Below are positions 31,329-38,889 of a stretch of 42,799 bases of DNA, piece after piece (the stretch's first letter is position 1; every line of letters starts with the position of its first letter). The position numbers and the translations under genes were made by a program. Origin of the DNA: Neobacillus paridis (GTDB taxonomy: Bacteria > Bacillota > Bacilli > Bacillales > Cytobacillaceae); the NCBI RefSeq assembly GCF_016765675.1, contig NZ_JAESWB010000380.1, positions 1 through 42,799 on the forward strand, read 5' to 3'. Under the pieces are notes generated by a model, which saw nothing but the letters and a program-made list of their open reading frames with translations, had not been told where the DNA came from and did no database searches.

Positions 31329-31748
31329 TCATAGATGTTTGGCAATACCGGCAGCCATCTCGGCCAGCTTTTCTGCTGTATAGTCGCTTTGATTATTTTT
31401 CCAAACAGCGCCAAAGCCATCACCGGAACCATACCGTGGGATCAAATGAAGGTGGAAATGAAACACAGATTGTCCGGCTTTTTCTCCGTTATTATTAACA
31501 GCATTTAAACCGATCGGATTGAATTCTGTCTTTAAGGCATTGGCGATTTTTGGAACAACCTCAAAAATATTGCTGGCCATTTCCGGTGTCAACTCGAACA
31601 AGTTTTCTTTATGTACCTTTGGAATGACCAGGGTATGTCCTTTCGTAACCTGGCTGATATCCATAAATGCCAAAACATGCTCATTTTCAAATACTTTTGC
31701 TGCCGGGATTTCTCCCTTGACAATTTTGCAAAAAATACAATCGCTCAT
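31329..31748 (-). CDS. hit: Hit, HIT-family nucleotide-binding hydrolase
   Basis: 139 residues with the histidine triad HFHLHLIPRY (His at about 97, 99 and 101) and the N-terminal CIFCKIVKGEIPA with two Cys that may bind zinc. HIT proteins of this branch hydrolyse nucleoside phosphoramidates or dinucleoside polyphosphates; the physiological substrate is not known. B. subtilis Hit is about 145 residues and also lies next to ecsA in divergent orientation. Here the gap to ecsA is 590 nt and contains a probable ncRNA. Confidence 0.92.
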   Translation of the reverse strand: MSDCIFCKIVKGEIPAAKVFENEHVLAFMDISQVTKGHTLVIPKVHKENLFELTPEMASNIFEVVPKIANALKTEFNPIGLNAVNNNGEKAGQSVFHFHLHLIPRYGSGDGFGAVWKNNQSDYTAEKLAEMAAGIAKHL

Positions 31749-31800
31749 TGATTACACAGCCTTTCGAGTTAATTTTGTCTTATTTTACCATGATTTAGCT

Positions 31801-31834
31801 AAAATAAAAAGACAGGATCCAAATGGAATCCTGC
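31801..31834 (-). terminator. Intrinsic terminator ending a minus-strand transcript upstream of hit
   Basis: 31813-31820 pairs with 31825-31833 (one bulged A, 4-nt loop). On the minus strand it is followed by a T-rich run (31811-31801). On the plus strand no T-run follows. It lies upstream of hit on the same strand, so it must end a transcript from 31840-32240, where no protein gene is found. Confidence 0.7.
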
Positions 31835-31875
31835 CTCTCGAAGGGGAACTGCTTCAAAATTGACGTTCAATCAGG

Positions 31876-32215
31876 AATGTTGTTTGTTTGATAAACACCT
31901 CATTTGACCAGTTAGTGTTTTTGATCATGAAACAACATTATTGTTCAAGCTGACCATCCCCTAATTGTTTTTATCGGTTTACACACCTTTAAAAACGGAT
32001 GATGTCTGCGATAAACACCTCATTTAAAGTTTATTCGTTATAAACTATTGGTGTTATATGAACACAAAATGGTTAGTTCGCACATTGTACAATACAACCA
32101 TCCCCTTGTTATTGAAACGTTTTGTGAAGCTACTCTGGATTGAAACGGATATTGTCTTTTGTAGACACCTCATTTCAACTGAAGGATGAAATTTCTTCAT
32201 CAAGTGACTTTCCCC
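31876..32215 (-). repeat. Three diverged structured repeats in the hit-ecsA gap
   Basis: Minus-strand conserved blocks: AGGGGA ending at 32210, 32100 and 31956; AAATGAGGTGTYTA at 32175-32162, 32025-32012 and 31905-31892; and an ACA..ATCC-like block after each. Stem next to the conserved loop: 31893-31898 with 31915-31920, 32014-32019 with 32050-32055, and 32163-32168 with 32204-32209 (one mismatch). Unit 1 adds a perfect 10-bp stem (31876-31885 with 31930-31939). Units 2 and 3 have an extra inner hairpin (32028-32034 with 32040-32046; 32185-32190 with 32196-32201). Stem sequences differ between units while pairing is kept. Confidence 0.7.
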
Positions 32216-32246
32216 TTCAGAGAATAGGATGTCCTGTTCGAGGCTA

Positions 32247-32274
32247 AATATACAAACCAAATGGCAAATGTGAA
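32247..32274 (-). promoter_or_regulatory. Sigma-A-like promoter of the candidate ncRNA
   Basis: On the minus strand TTCACA (32274-32269), 16-nt spacer, TATATT (32252-32247). It would start transcription near 32240, just before the first repeat unit. Confidence 0.5.
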
Positions 32275-32338
32275 TTTCTATTTTTCTTAGGAACAATTTG
32301 TTAAAATAACAGTATCATGCAGAGGAAGGACGTTATCC

Positions 32339-33079
32339 ATGGCTTTATTATCGATTGAAAATCTTGTCGGCGGCTATACAAGAAACCCAGTGTTAAAGGA
32401 TATTTCATTTGCGGTAAATGAACATGAAATTGTCGGCTTGATTGGGTTAAACGGGGCTGGAAAGAGTACGACCATTAAGCATGTTATTGGCTTAATGGAA
32501 CCGCATAGTGGATCTGTAAAGATTAATGGGAAAAGTTTTACGGATGACAAAGAAGCCTATCGGCGGATGTTCACCTTCGTCCCGGAAACCCCCGTGTTAT
32601 ACGAAGAACTTACATTAGAGGAGCATTTACGTCTGACCGCGATGGCCTATGGGTTGGACGAAGCATCATACAAAGAGCGGATTTCCCCACTGTTGGCAGA
32701 ATTTCGCATGGAAAAGCGGCTGAATTGGTTTCCAGCCCATTTTTCCAAAGGGATGAAGCAGAAAGTAATGATTATGTGTGCCTTTCTTGTGCAGCCGTCT
32801 CTATATATTGTCGATGAGCCGTTTGTTGGGCTTGATCCGCTAGGTATCCAATCATTGCTCGATTTAATGAGAAAAGTGAAAGAAAATGGAGCGGGTATTC
32901 TGATGTCAACCCATATTTTAGCAACGGCAGAAAAATATTGCGACCGCTTTGTTATTTTACATGAAGGGAAAATACGAGCAAAAGGCACGCTAAATGAACT
33001 AAGGGATGAGTTTAGGATGCCTGAAGCCTCACTTGATGATATCTATATCCAATTAACAAAGGAAGAAAAATATGTTTGA
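32339..33079 (+). CDS. ecsA: EcsA, ATPase of the Ecs ABC transporter
   Basis: 246 residues (B. subtilis 247). Walker A GLNGAGKST is at about 38-46, signature FSKGMKQK near 136 (the KGMKQ variant of this class) and Walker B LYIVDEPFVGLD near 157. With EcsB it forms the Ecs transporter, which in B. subtilis affects protein secretion, intramembrane proteolysis by RasP, competence and sporulation; the substrate is unknown. The start has GAGGAAGGA upstream, and the stop overlaps ecsB. Confidence 0.94.
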   Translation: MALLSIENLVGGYTRNPVLKDISFAVNEHEIVGLIGLNGAGKSTTIKHVIGLMEPHSGSVKINGKSFTDDKEAYRRMFTFVPETPVLYEELTLEEHLRLTAMAYGLDEASYKERISPLLAEFRMEKRLNWFPAHFSKGMKQKVMIMCAFLVQPSLYIVDEPFVGLDPLGIQSLLDLMRKVKENGAGILMSTHILATAEKYCDRFVILHEGKIRAKGTLNELRDEFRMPEASLDDIYIQLTKEEKYV

Positions 33080-34286
33080 TGATAAAAACTTATGGCGTAA
33101 GCGGGCAGGCGGCCGGGTAAAGGAGTTAAGCAGGTATTTAAAGTATATTTTGAATGGCCATTTTGTGATTGTGTTATTATTTCTGATTGGAACGGCATCC
33201 TTTTATTATCAGAAATGGCTGGAAACCTTACCGGCAGATTTTCCTGCCGAGGAAATGATTGCCCTGATCATTGGTTTATTTCTTACTTACAGTCCTGTTT
33301 ATAATTTTTTGGTGGAAGCAGACAAAGTATATTTAATTGTCGTTGAAGACAAGCTGAAAGGTTACTTCCTTCGTTCCGGTGTGGCAAGCCTTGTTTTTCA
33401 AGGATATATCCTGTTGCTTGTGCTTGCTGTTCTGATGCCAATGTATGCCCAGGTGAACGACAACGGCTTTGGCTTGTTTTTACCATTTCTGCTTGTCCTT
33501 TTAGTCGTAAAGGGTTGGAATTTAGCGGCAAAATGGCGAATTCTTTATTTTGTTCAGCTGTCTGTCCATAGGTGGGATATGGTCGTACGCTATTTCATCA
33601 ATGGCACCTTTACATATTTGTTGTTAAAACAGGCCAATCTTATCATTCTGCTAGTCATAGGAATAGTGATGCTGCTTTATTATCACTCCTTTTATTTGCG
33701 AACAAGTAAAATGGGGTTAAAATGGGACATGCTTATTGAACAGGAAGAAAAACGGATGGGCTCATTTTACCGGCTGGCCAACATGTTTACTGATGTGCCT
33801 ACTATTAAGGAGACAGTAAAACGAAGAAAATATCTTGATTTCTTGCTCGGTCGGATAAAATTTTCTCAGGATCATACCTTTTTGTATTTATTTTCACGGG
33901 CGTTTTTACGTTCTTCTGATTATTTAGGGTTATTTGTTCGGTTGACGGTGATTGGTTCTTTGGCCATCTATTTTATCTCGTTTGGTCCGGGGCAGATTTT
34001 GCTTAGTTTGTTATTTTTGTATCTAACCGGGTTTCAATTGCTTCCACTCATGAAACATCACCAAAACAAGCTTTGGATCGACTTGTATCCGGTAGCAGCC
34101 AAGTATAAACAAGCGGCCTTTCACACTATGCTGATGATTATTCTATCTATTGAAGCAGTGCTATTTGCTCTACTGATTCTGCTAAAAGGGGAGGCCACTG
34201 CTGCGCTGCTCAGTTTTACAGCAGGACTGCTATTTAATTATCTATTTGTTTATTATTACAGTAAAAATCGCTTAAAGACACTTTAA
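33072..34286 (+). CDS. ecsB: EcsB, membrane subunit of the Ecs ABC transporter
   Basis: 404 residues (B. subtilis about 408), starting 8 nt inside the end of ecsA. About ten hydrophobic segments span the protein, with a hydrophilic middle (about 215-275). It is the permease partner of EcsA. ecsC, which follows in B. subtilis, is missing: a G-C-rich hairpin and convergent hmoB come next. Confidence 0.93.
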   Translation: MFDDKNLWRKRAGGRVKELSRYLKYILNGHFVIVLLFLIGTASFYYQKWLETLPADFPAEEMIALIIGLFLTYSPVYNFLVEADKVYLIVVEDKLKGYFLRSGVASLVFQGYILLLVLAVLMPMYAQVNDNGFGLFLPFLLVLLVVKGWNLAAKWRILYFVQLSVHRWDMVVRYFINGTFTYLLLKQANLIILLVIGIVMLLYYHSFYLRTSKMGLKWDMLIEQEEKRMGSFYRLANMFTDVPTIKETVKRRKYLDFLLGRIKFSQDHTFLYLFSRAFLRSSDYLGLFVRLTVIGSLAIYFISFGPGQILLSLLFLYLTGFQLLPLMKHHQNKLWIDLYPVAAKYKQAAFHTMLMIILSIEAVLFALLILLKGEATAALLSFTAGLLFNYLFVYYYSKNRLKTL

Positions 34287-34301
34287 AATTCAAGGCAAAC
34301 A

Positions 34302-34325
34302 GCCCCGGACTTCTTCGTCCGGGGC
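34302..34325. terminator. G-C-rich hairpin between ecsB and hmoB
   Basis: 34302-34310 pairs perfectly with 34317-34325, 6-nt loop. There is no T-run on the plus strand; convergent genes suggest it stops transcription from both sides. Confidence 0.5.
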
Positions 34326-34381
34326 CGCGCCCCAAATATGCCCGAAACAGTGATTCCCGGGCTCTATCTGTCTGAAAGCAG

Positions 34382-34873
34382 CTATTCCGAAATCAAATAT
34401 TTTCTTACGTATGAGGAGCTTTCAAAAATTTTAGGTTGCCCGTCATCGCCAAATCCTTTATCTTTCAAGTCAAAAAATGAGTTGGAGTTCTGCCATTTAT
34501 TAAATGCTGCTTCGCTTTTCCAAACGGTCATGATGATGTATGTATTCGAGGATAATGGGCGCAGAAATCTTAAGGCAGCAAGACCTTCCGCTTTTTCAAC
34601 CAAGGGTACCTGCTTCTTTATTAGGTGTTCAAATAACGGTCGCCCTTCCTCCGTAACAGGAATGTTATTCATCACCGCAAATCCTTCTTTTTTTATTTCA
34701 CCGCTTGCGGCAATTGCCTCATACCTGCGCGGTTGTTTAAATACAGTCGGACCGCTTGTTTCATGGAACAATAAGGCCTCACTTTGATTAACCAGTGTGA
34801 TCATTTCATCAGGGTACTTGGCTTCGATCTTTTTTAAATAGTCAAACGTGCCTGTTGTTAGATAGACGTTCAC
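34382..34873 (-). CDS. hmoB: HmoB (YhgC), haem-degrading monooxygenase
   Basis: 163 residues (B. subtilis HmoB 166) from GTG 34873, with GGGAGGGG upstream. The C-terminal antibiotic-biosynthesis-monooxygenase/IsdG-like domain (about 65-150) contains NNIPVTEEGRPLFE and the YIIMTVWKSEAAFNKW segment. It opens the haem ring to release iron. It is divergent from the haem synthesis operon hemEHY; in B. subtilis pbpF stands between the two and is absent here. Confidence 0.92.
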   Translation of the reverse strand: MNVYLTTGTFDYLKKIEAKYPDEMITLVNQSEALLFHETSGPTVFKQPRRYEAIAASGEIKKEGFAVMNNIPVTEEGRPLFEHLIKKQVPLVEKAEGLAALRFLRPLSSNTYIIMTVWKSEAAFNKWQNSNSFFDLKDKGFGDDGQPKIFESSSYVRKYLISE

Positions 34874-34943
34874 GGAATCACCCCTCCCAATTTATTTTTA
34901 CCTTATATTTTATGCTAAAAAAGGAAAGAAAAACGACATTTTT

Positions 34944-34972
34944 TTGACAATTTATCGGGTTTTCTATACATA
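34944..34972 (+). promoter_or_regulatory. Candidate promoter of hemEHY
   Basis: TTGACA (34944-34949) is a perfect -35; TACATA (34967-34972, 17-nt spacing) is a weak -10, and TATACA lies at 15-nt spacing. A second -10-like TATAAT occurs near 35029 with a poor -35. Confidence 0.45.
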
Positions 34973-35081
34973 ATTTGGAATCATCGCTATAGTAAAAAGA
35001 GTATGCCTAAAAAGTTTTTAAAATTCACTATAATAGATTAAAATAAAAAGCAGTATGTCGTTGAAAGGTGGACTGTATCGA

Positions 35082-36128
35082 ATGTCAAAACAAATAAATG
35101 AAACATTCTTAAAAGCAGCCAGGGGGGAGAAAACAGATTATGTTCCTGTTTGGTACATGCGCCAGGCCGGCCGTTCGCAGCCGGAGTATCGCGAGATTAA
35201 AGAAAAATATTCGTTGTTCGAAATCACGCACCAGCCGGAATTATGTGCTTATGTGACCCGTCTGCCTGTTGACCAATATCATGTTGATGCGGCGATTTTA
35301 TATAAAGATATTATGACACCGCTTCCCGCGATGGGGATGAATGTGGAAATTAGAGGCGGGGTTGGACCGGTTATTGATAATCCGATTCAATCTCTGGCTG
35401 ATGTGGAAAAATTAACGGAAATTCATCCGCAGGAAGATATTCCATACGTATTAGATACGATTAAATTGTTAACACAAGAACAATTATCCGTACCATTGAT
35501 TGGGTTTTCAGGAGCGCCATTTACACTGGCCAGTTACATGATTGAAGCAGGCCCATCAAAGAATTATAACAAGACAAAGGCCTTTATGCATACAGAACCC
35601 AAAGCTTGGTTTGCCTTAATGGATAAACTAGGGGATATGGTGATTACATATGTGAAGGCACAGATTGGAGCCGGAGCAAAAGCGATTCAAATTTTTGATT
35701 CATGGGTGGGCGCACTGAATGTAGAGGATTATCGTTACTTTATTAAACCAACCATGAACAGAATCTTTGCAGCCTTAAGAACAGAAAATGTTCCGCTCAT
35801 TATGTTTGGTGTTGGGGCTAGCCACCTTGCACTTGAGTGGAATGACCTGCCGCTTGATGTTGTCGGCTTGGATTGGCGCCTGCCGATTGCCAAGGCAAGG
35901 GAAATGGGGATCCATAAAACGGTACAGGGCAATCTTGATCCGGCTATTTTGCTGGCGCCTTGGGAGGTTATTGAAAAAAAGGCTAAAGCCATTTTAGACC
36001 AGGGAATGGCTCAAGACGGTTATATCTTTAACTTGGGTCATGGAGTGTTCCCTTCCGTTAAACCGGAGACCTTAAAAAGATTGACGGCGTTTGTTCATGA
36101 ATATTCTGCTGCCAAGCTTGGCCGCTAA
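35082..36128 (+). CDS. hemE: HemE, uroporphyrinogen decarboxylase
   Basis: 348 residues from ATG 35082 ([10 protein letters not shown]), with AAAGGTGG upstream; ATG 35055 has no ribosome binding site. The family signature [14 protein letters not shown] is at about 24-37 and [12 protein letters not shown] near 145. It decarboxylates uroporphyrinogen III to coproporphyrinogen III in the cytoplasm. First gene of hemE-hemH-hemY; 166 nt separate it from hemH with no obvious terminator. Confidence 0.95.
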   Translation: MSKQINETFLKAARGEKTDYVPVWYMRQAGRSQPEYREIKEKYSLFEITHQPELCAYVTRLPVDQYHVDAAILYKDIMTPLPAMGMNVEIRGGVGPVIDNPIQSLADVEKLTEIHPQEDIPYVLDTIKLLTQEQLSVPLIGFSGAPFTLASYMIEAGPSKNYNKTKAFMHTEPKAWFALMDKLGDMVITYVKAQIGAGAKAIQIFDSWVGALNVEDYRYFIKPTMNRIFAALRTENVPLIMFGVGASHLALEWNDLPLDVVGLDWRLPIAKAREMGIHKTVQGNLDPAILLAPWEVIEKKAKAILDQGMAQDGYIFNLGHGVFPSVKPETLKRLTAFVHEYSAAKLGR

Positions 36129-36294
36129 TCTTTGTTCAAGTACTATCATTGGTAATCCCGATTATTTTTTGGCAAAATAAAATGAGTTGTTTGAAATCAG
36201 GGTCATAGAGACCGCGTTTTAGGGAATGTTTGCGGCGGCTTTTGATCCTTTTTTGAAATAGACGATGAGTTAAGTTGATAAAGAGGTGCAATGG

Positions 36295-37230
36295 ATGACA
36301 AAAAAGAAAATCGGCTTGCTGGTAATGGCCTATGGTACCCCCTACGCATCAGAAGACTTGGAGCGTTATTATACCCATATCCGCCATGGTCGCAAACCAT
36401 CAGTGGAAATGATAGAGGATCTCCGTAATCGGTATGAAGCAATTGGCGGGATTTCACCACTAGCCAAAATTACCCGGGAGCAAGCAGAAAAGCTTGAAGA
36501 GCATCTAAATAAAATTCAAGATGAGATTGAGTTTAAAATGTATCTCGGCTTAAAACATATTGAGCCATTTATTGAGGATACGGTTAAACAAATGCATGAA
36601 GACGGGATTGAAGAAGCGGTCAGCATTGTGTTGGCTCCGCATTTTTCAACCTTCAGTGTGAAATCGTATAATGGCAGGGCGGTAGAGGAAGCAGCGAAAT
36701 TAGGCGGTCGTCTGAAGATCACCACCATCGACAGCTGGTATGATGAGCCGAAATTTATTACATACTGGGCAGACAAGATCAGCCAAATTTTCACACAAAT
36801 GCCGGATGACGAAAAAGAACAGGCTGTGTTAATCGTCTCGGCACACAGCCTGCCGGAGAAAATTCTCCAGTTTGGTGATCCATATCCTCGGCAGCTTCAG
36901 GAAACGGCAGATATGATTGCAAAACAAGCAGGGGTAAAAAATTATGTAGTGGGCTGGCAAAGTGCAGGAAATACCCCGGAGCCATGGCTGGGACCTGATG
37001 TCCAAGATTTAACCCGGGATTTATATCGGGAGCACCAATATAAGGCGTTTGTCTATGCTCCTGTCGGCTTTGTCTGTGATCATTTGGAAGTGCTCTATGA
37101 CAACGATATTGAATGCAAAGCGGTGACGGATGAATTAGGTGTAAATTACTATCGCCCGGAAATGCCCAATGCCAAGCCGGAATTTATTGAACTTATAGCA
37201 ACGGTTATTTTGAAAAAAATGAATGGTTAA
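36295..37230 (+). CDS. hemH: HemH (CpfC), coproporphyrin ferrochelatase
   Basis: 311 residues (B. subtilis 310) from ATG 36295 ([10 protein letters not shown]), with AGAGGTG 6 nt upstream. Recognisable segments are [19 protein letters not shown] (near 11-29), APHFSTFSV (near 119) and [10 protein letters not shown] (near 183), which holds the iron-site His; the conserved Glu lies in [10 protein letters not shown] near 264. It inserts ferrous iron into coproporphyrin III in the Gram-positive haem route. Second gene of the operon. Confidence 0.95.
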   Translation: MTKKKIGLLVMAYGTPYASEDLERYYTHIRHGRKPSVEMIEDLRNRYEAIGGISPLAKITREQAEKLEEHLNKIQDEIEFKMYLGLKHIEPFIEDTVKQMHEDGIEEAVSIVLAPHFSTFSVKSYNGRAVEEAAKLGGRLKITTIDSWYDEPKFITYWADKISQIFTQMPDDEKEQAVLIVSAHSLPEKILQFGDPYPRQLQETADMIAKQAGVKNYVVGWQSAGNTPEPWLGPDVQDLTRDLYREHQYKAFVYAPVGFVCDHLEVLYDNDIECKAVTDELGVNYYRPEMPNAKPEFIELIATVILKKMNG

Positions 37231-37267
37231 CCATACTAACGAAATTTAACGGAAGAGGGTGAAGTCC

Positions 37268-38710
37268 GTGGCGGAGAAAAAGCAGAAGGTTGTAATTATT
37301 GGTGGAGGTGCTGCCGGTTTGACAGCGGCCTATTATCTCCAAAAGGAAGTAAAAGAAAACAATCTTCCTATTGATATACAGCTTGTTGAGGCCTCACACC
37401 GTCTCGGAGGTAAAATGCAAACCGTTGTCAGAGACGGTTTCACGATTGAGAGAGGACCGGATTCGTTTTTAGCGAGAAAAACCAGCATGATCCGTTTAGC
37501 AGAGGAAGTGGGAATGGCAGACCAGTTAGTTCATAATTCCACGGGTAAATCTTATGTTCTTGTAAGAGGAAAACTGTACTCCATCCCTGGCGGTTCTATT
37601 ATGGGGATACCAACGGAAGTCGGCCCTTTTATCACAACTAATTTATTCTCCATTCCCGGTAAGCTTCGGGCTGCCGCTGATTTTATTTTACCGCGTACGG
37701 AAAGCGGTAAGGATCAGTCTCTGGGGGGATTTTTTCGCAGAAGATTGGGCGACGAAGTGGTTGAGAATTTAATTGAACCATTATTATCGGGAATTTATGC
37801 CGGTGATATTGATCAAATGAGTTTAATGAGCACTTTCCCGGAATTTTATGAGGTCGAACAGAAATACCGCAGCTTAATTATCGGCATGAAGAGAAATAAG
37901 CCGCCGAAACCGAAAGAGCCTGTTGTTAAAGATAAAACAAAAGGGGCTTTTCTTACTTTCAAATCCGGATTGCAGTCGTTTGCCGAAGCCATTGAAAGTA
38001 AATTAGACCCGAACATGATTTTAAAAGGTCACAGGGTTGAGACAATCACTAGGTCAAATGATCAATATCAGCTTTCGCTTAATAATGGAGATACAATGGA
38101 GGCGGACTGTATCATTGCGGCCACGCCACACAAGGCAACGCAAGCGATATTCTCTAATTATCGCTTTTTCGACCCCTTTAAATCGGTTCCATCGACCTCG
38201 GTTGCCACGGTAGCGATGGCATTTCCGGAAGAAGCTATCACAAAAGACATTAACGGTACCGGATTTGTTGTATCAAGAAGAAGTGATTATTCCATTACCG
38301 CTTGTACCTGGACACATAAAAAATGGCTTCATTCTGCTCCAAAAGGGAAAGCCTTGCTGCGCTGCTATGTCGGCAGAGCAGGGGACGAAACGATTGTCGA
38401 TCTTTCTGATGATAAAATCGTCCAAATCGTCTTGGATGATTTAAACAAGACAATGGATATTACGATGAAACCTGATTTTACCGTTATCTCCCGCTGGAAA
38501 AATGCGATGCCGCAATATACAGTCGGCCATAAAGAGCGGCTGGCGGCCATTCTGGACAAGATGGAGACCGAACTCCCAGGTGTATTTTTGGCAGGCTCTT
38601 CCTATCGCGGCGTTGGTGTTCCTGATTGTGTGGATCAAGGGGAAGCGGCCGTTCAAAATGTACTAAACTACCTAAATATCGCTAATTCTTCAAAAACAGC
38701 TGTTCATTGA
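37268..38710 (+). CDS. hemY: HemY (CgoX), coproporphyrinogen III oxidase (FAD)
   Basis: 480 residues from GTG 37268 (then AEKKQKVVII), 8 nt after AGAGGG; an earlier GTG at 37259 overlaps that site. The FAD dinucleotide motif GGGAAGLTAAY is at about 11-21, the GPDSFLARK region near 67 and the C-terminal GSSYRGVGVPDCVDQGE FAD motif near 440. It oxidises coproporphyrinogen III to coproporphyrin III at the membrane face, feeding HemH. The terminator arm overlaps its last codons. Confidence 0.94.
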   Translation: MAEKKQKVVIIGGGAAGLTAAYYLQKEVKENNLPIDIQLVEASHRLGGKMQTVVRDGFTIERGPDSFLARKTSMIRLAEEVGMADQLVHNSTGKSYVLVRGKLYSIPGGSIMGIPTEVGPFITTNLFSIPGKLRAAADFILPRTESGKDQSLGGFFRRRLGDEVVENLIEPLLSGIYAGDIDQMSLMSTFPEFYEVEQKYRSLIIGMKRNKPPKPKEPVVKDKTKGAFLTFKSGLQSFAEAIESKLDPNMILKGHRVETITRSNDQYQLSLNNGDTMEADCIIAATPHKATQAIFSNYRFFDPFKSVPSTSVATVAMAFPEEAITKDINGTGFVVSRRSDYSITACTWTHKKWLHSAPKGKALLRCYVGRAGDETIVDLSDDKIVQIVLDDLNKTMDITMKPDFTVISRWKNAMPQYTVGHKERLAAILDKMETELPGVFLAGSSYRGVGVPDCVDQGEAAVQNVLNYLNIANSSKTAVH

Positions 38711-38727
38711 TAAACAGCTGTTTTTTT
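38693..38727 (+). terminator. Intrinsic terminator of hemEHY, overlapping the hemY stop
   Basis: 38693-38702 pairs perfectly with 38715-38724, followed by T to 38727. Confidence 0.85.
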
Positions 38728-38730
38728 CAC

Positions 38731-38759
38731 TTGCCAACGGTGGAAAATGGAGGTATACT
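38731..38759 (+). promoter_or_regulatory. Sigma-A promoter of yhgE
   Basis: TTGCCA (38731-38736), 17-nt spacer, TATACT (38754-38759). The start point near 38766 lies just before operator-like site 1. Confidence 0.65.
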
Positions 38760-38774
38760 CTTGTAGTATAAAAA

Positions 38775-38797
38775 TGACTAAAATGTTCATATGGTCA
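38775..38797. promoter_or_regulatory. Operator-like palindrome, site 1 (yhgE)
   Basis: 23 bp with TGAC and GTCA ends. The reverse complement of site 2 matches it at 19 of 23 positions. It begins about 9 nt after the predicted transcription start, a good place for a repressor. Confidence 0.6.
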
Positions 38798-38844
38798 ATT
38801 TAGGAGACAGTCAAATGAGCAATTTTTATTTTTTTAGTAAAGTA

Positions 38845-38867
38845 TGACCAAATGAATAAATTAGTCA
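38845..38867. promoter_or_regulatory. Operator-like palindrome, site 2 (yhgE)
   Basis: 23 bp, inverted relative to site 1, 70 bp downstream and 22 bp before the yhgE start. Size and symmetry fit a TetR-family operator. In B. subtilis the TetR-type gene yhgD precedes yhgE; no such gene is present here. Confidence 0.6.
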
Positions 38868-38889
38868 ATAATGAACAAAGGAGGTATCA

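Larger units (their letters stand above)
31801..32240 (-). ncRNA. Candidate unannotated ncRNA with three structured repeats
   Basis: On the minus strand a sigma-A-like promoter (32274-32247) and an intrinsic terminator (31834-31801) bracket about 430 nt without a credible protein gene. The interval holds three diverged units. In each, AGGGGA begins the unit, a short stem (closing pairs CAC/GTG) encloses a loop whose 3' side is AAATGAG, and a block resembling ACAnnATCC follows. Details are in the repeat entry. The transcript and its boundaries are inferred from the signals; the direction is supported by both promoter and terminator. The function is unknown. I considered tandem regulatory aptamers, a small-RNA array and an antisense leader of ecsA; none is proven. 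Confidence 0.55.

Noticed and set aside
31876..32215. Short peptides starting MRCL from each AAATGAGGTGT block
   Set aside because: The three frames differ in length (39, 14 and 10 codons), diverge after four residues and have no ribosome binding site; pairing rather than coding is conserved.
31876..32215. CRISPR-like array
   Set aside because: Three diverged units with unequal spacing and internal hairpins do not form identical direct repeats with unique spacers.
32054..32296. 80-codon minus-strand frame across the repeat array
   Set aside because: It starts with TTG without a ribosome binding site, runs through the predicted promoter, and its residues match no family; its partial repetition follows from the RNA repeats.
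34338..34787. 149-codon plus-strand frame
   Set aside because: It is antisense to hmoB, which has a clear family match and ribosome binding site.
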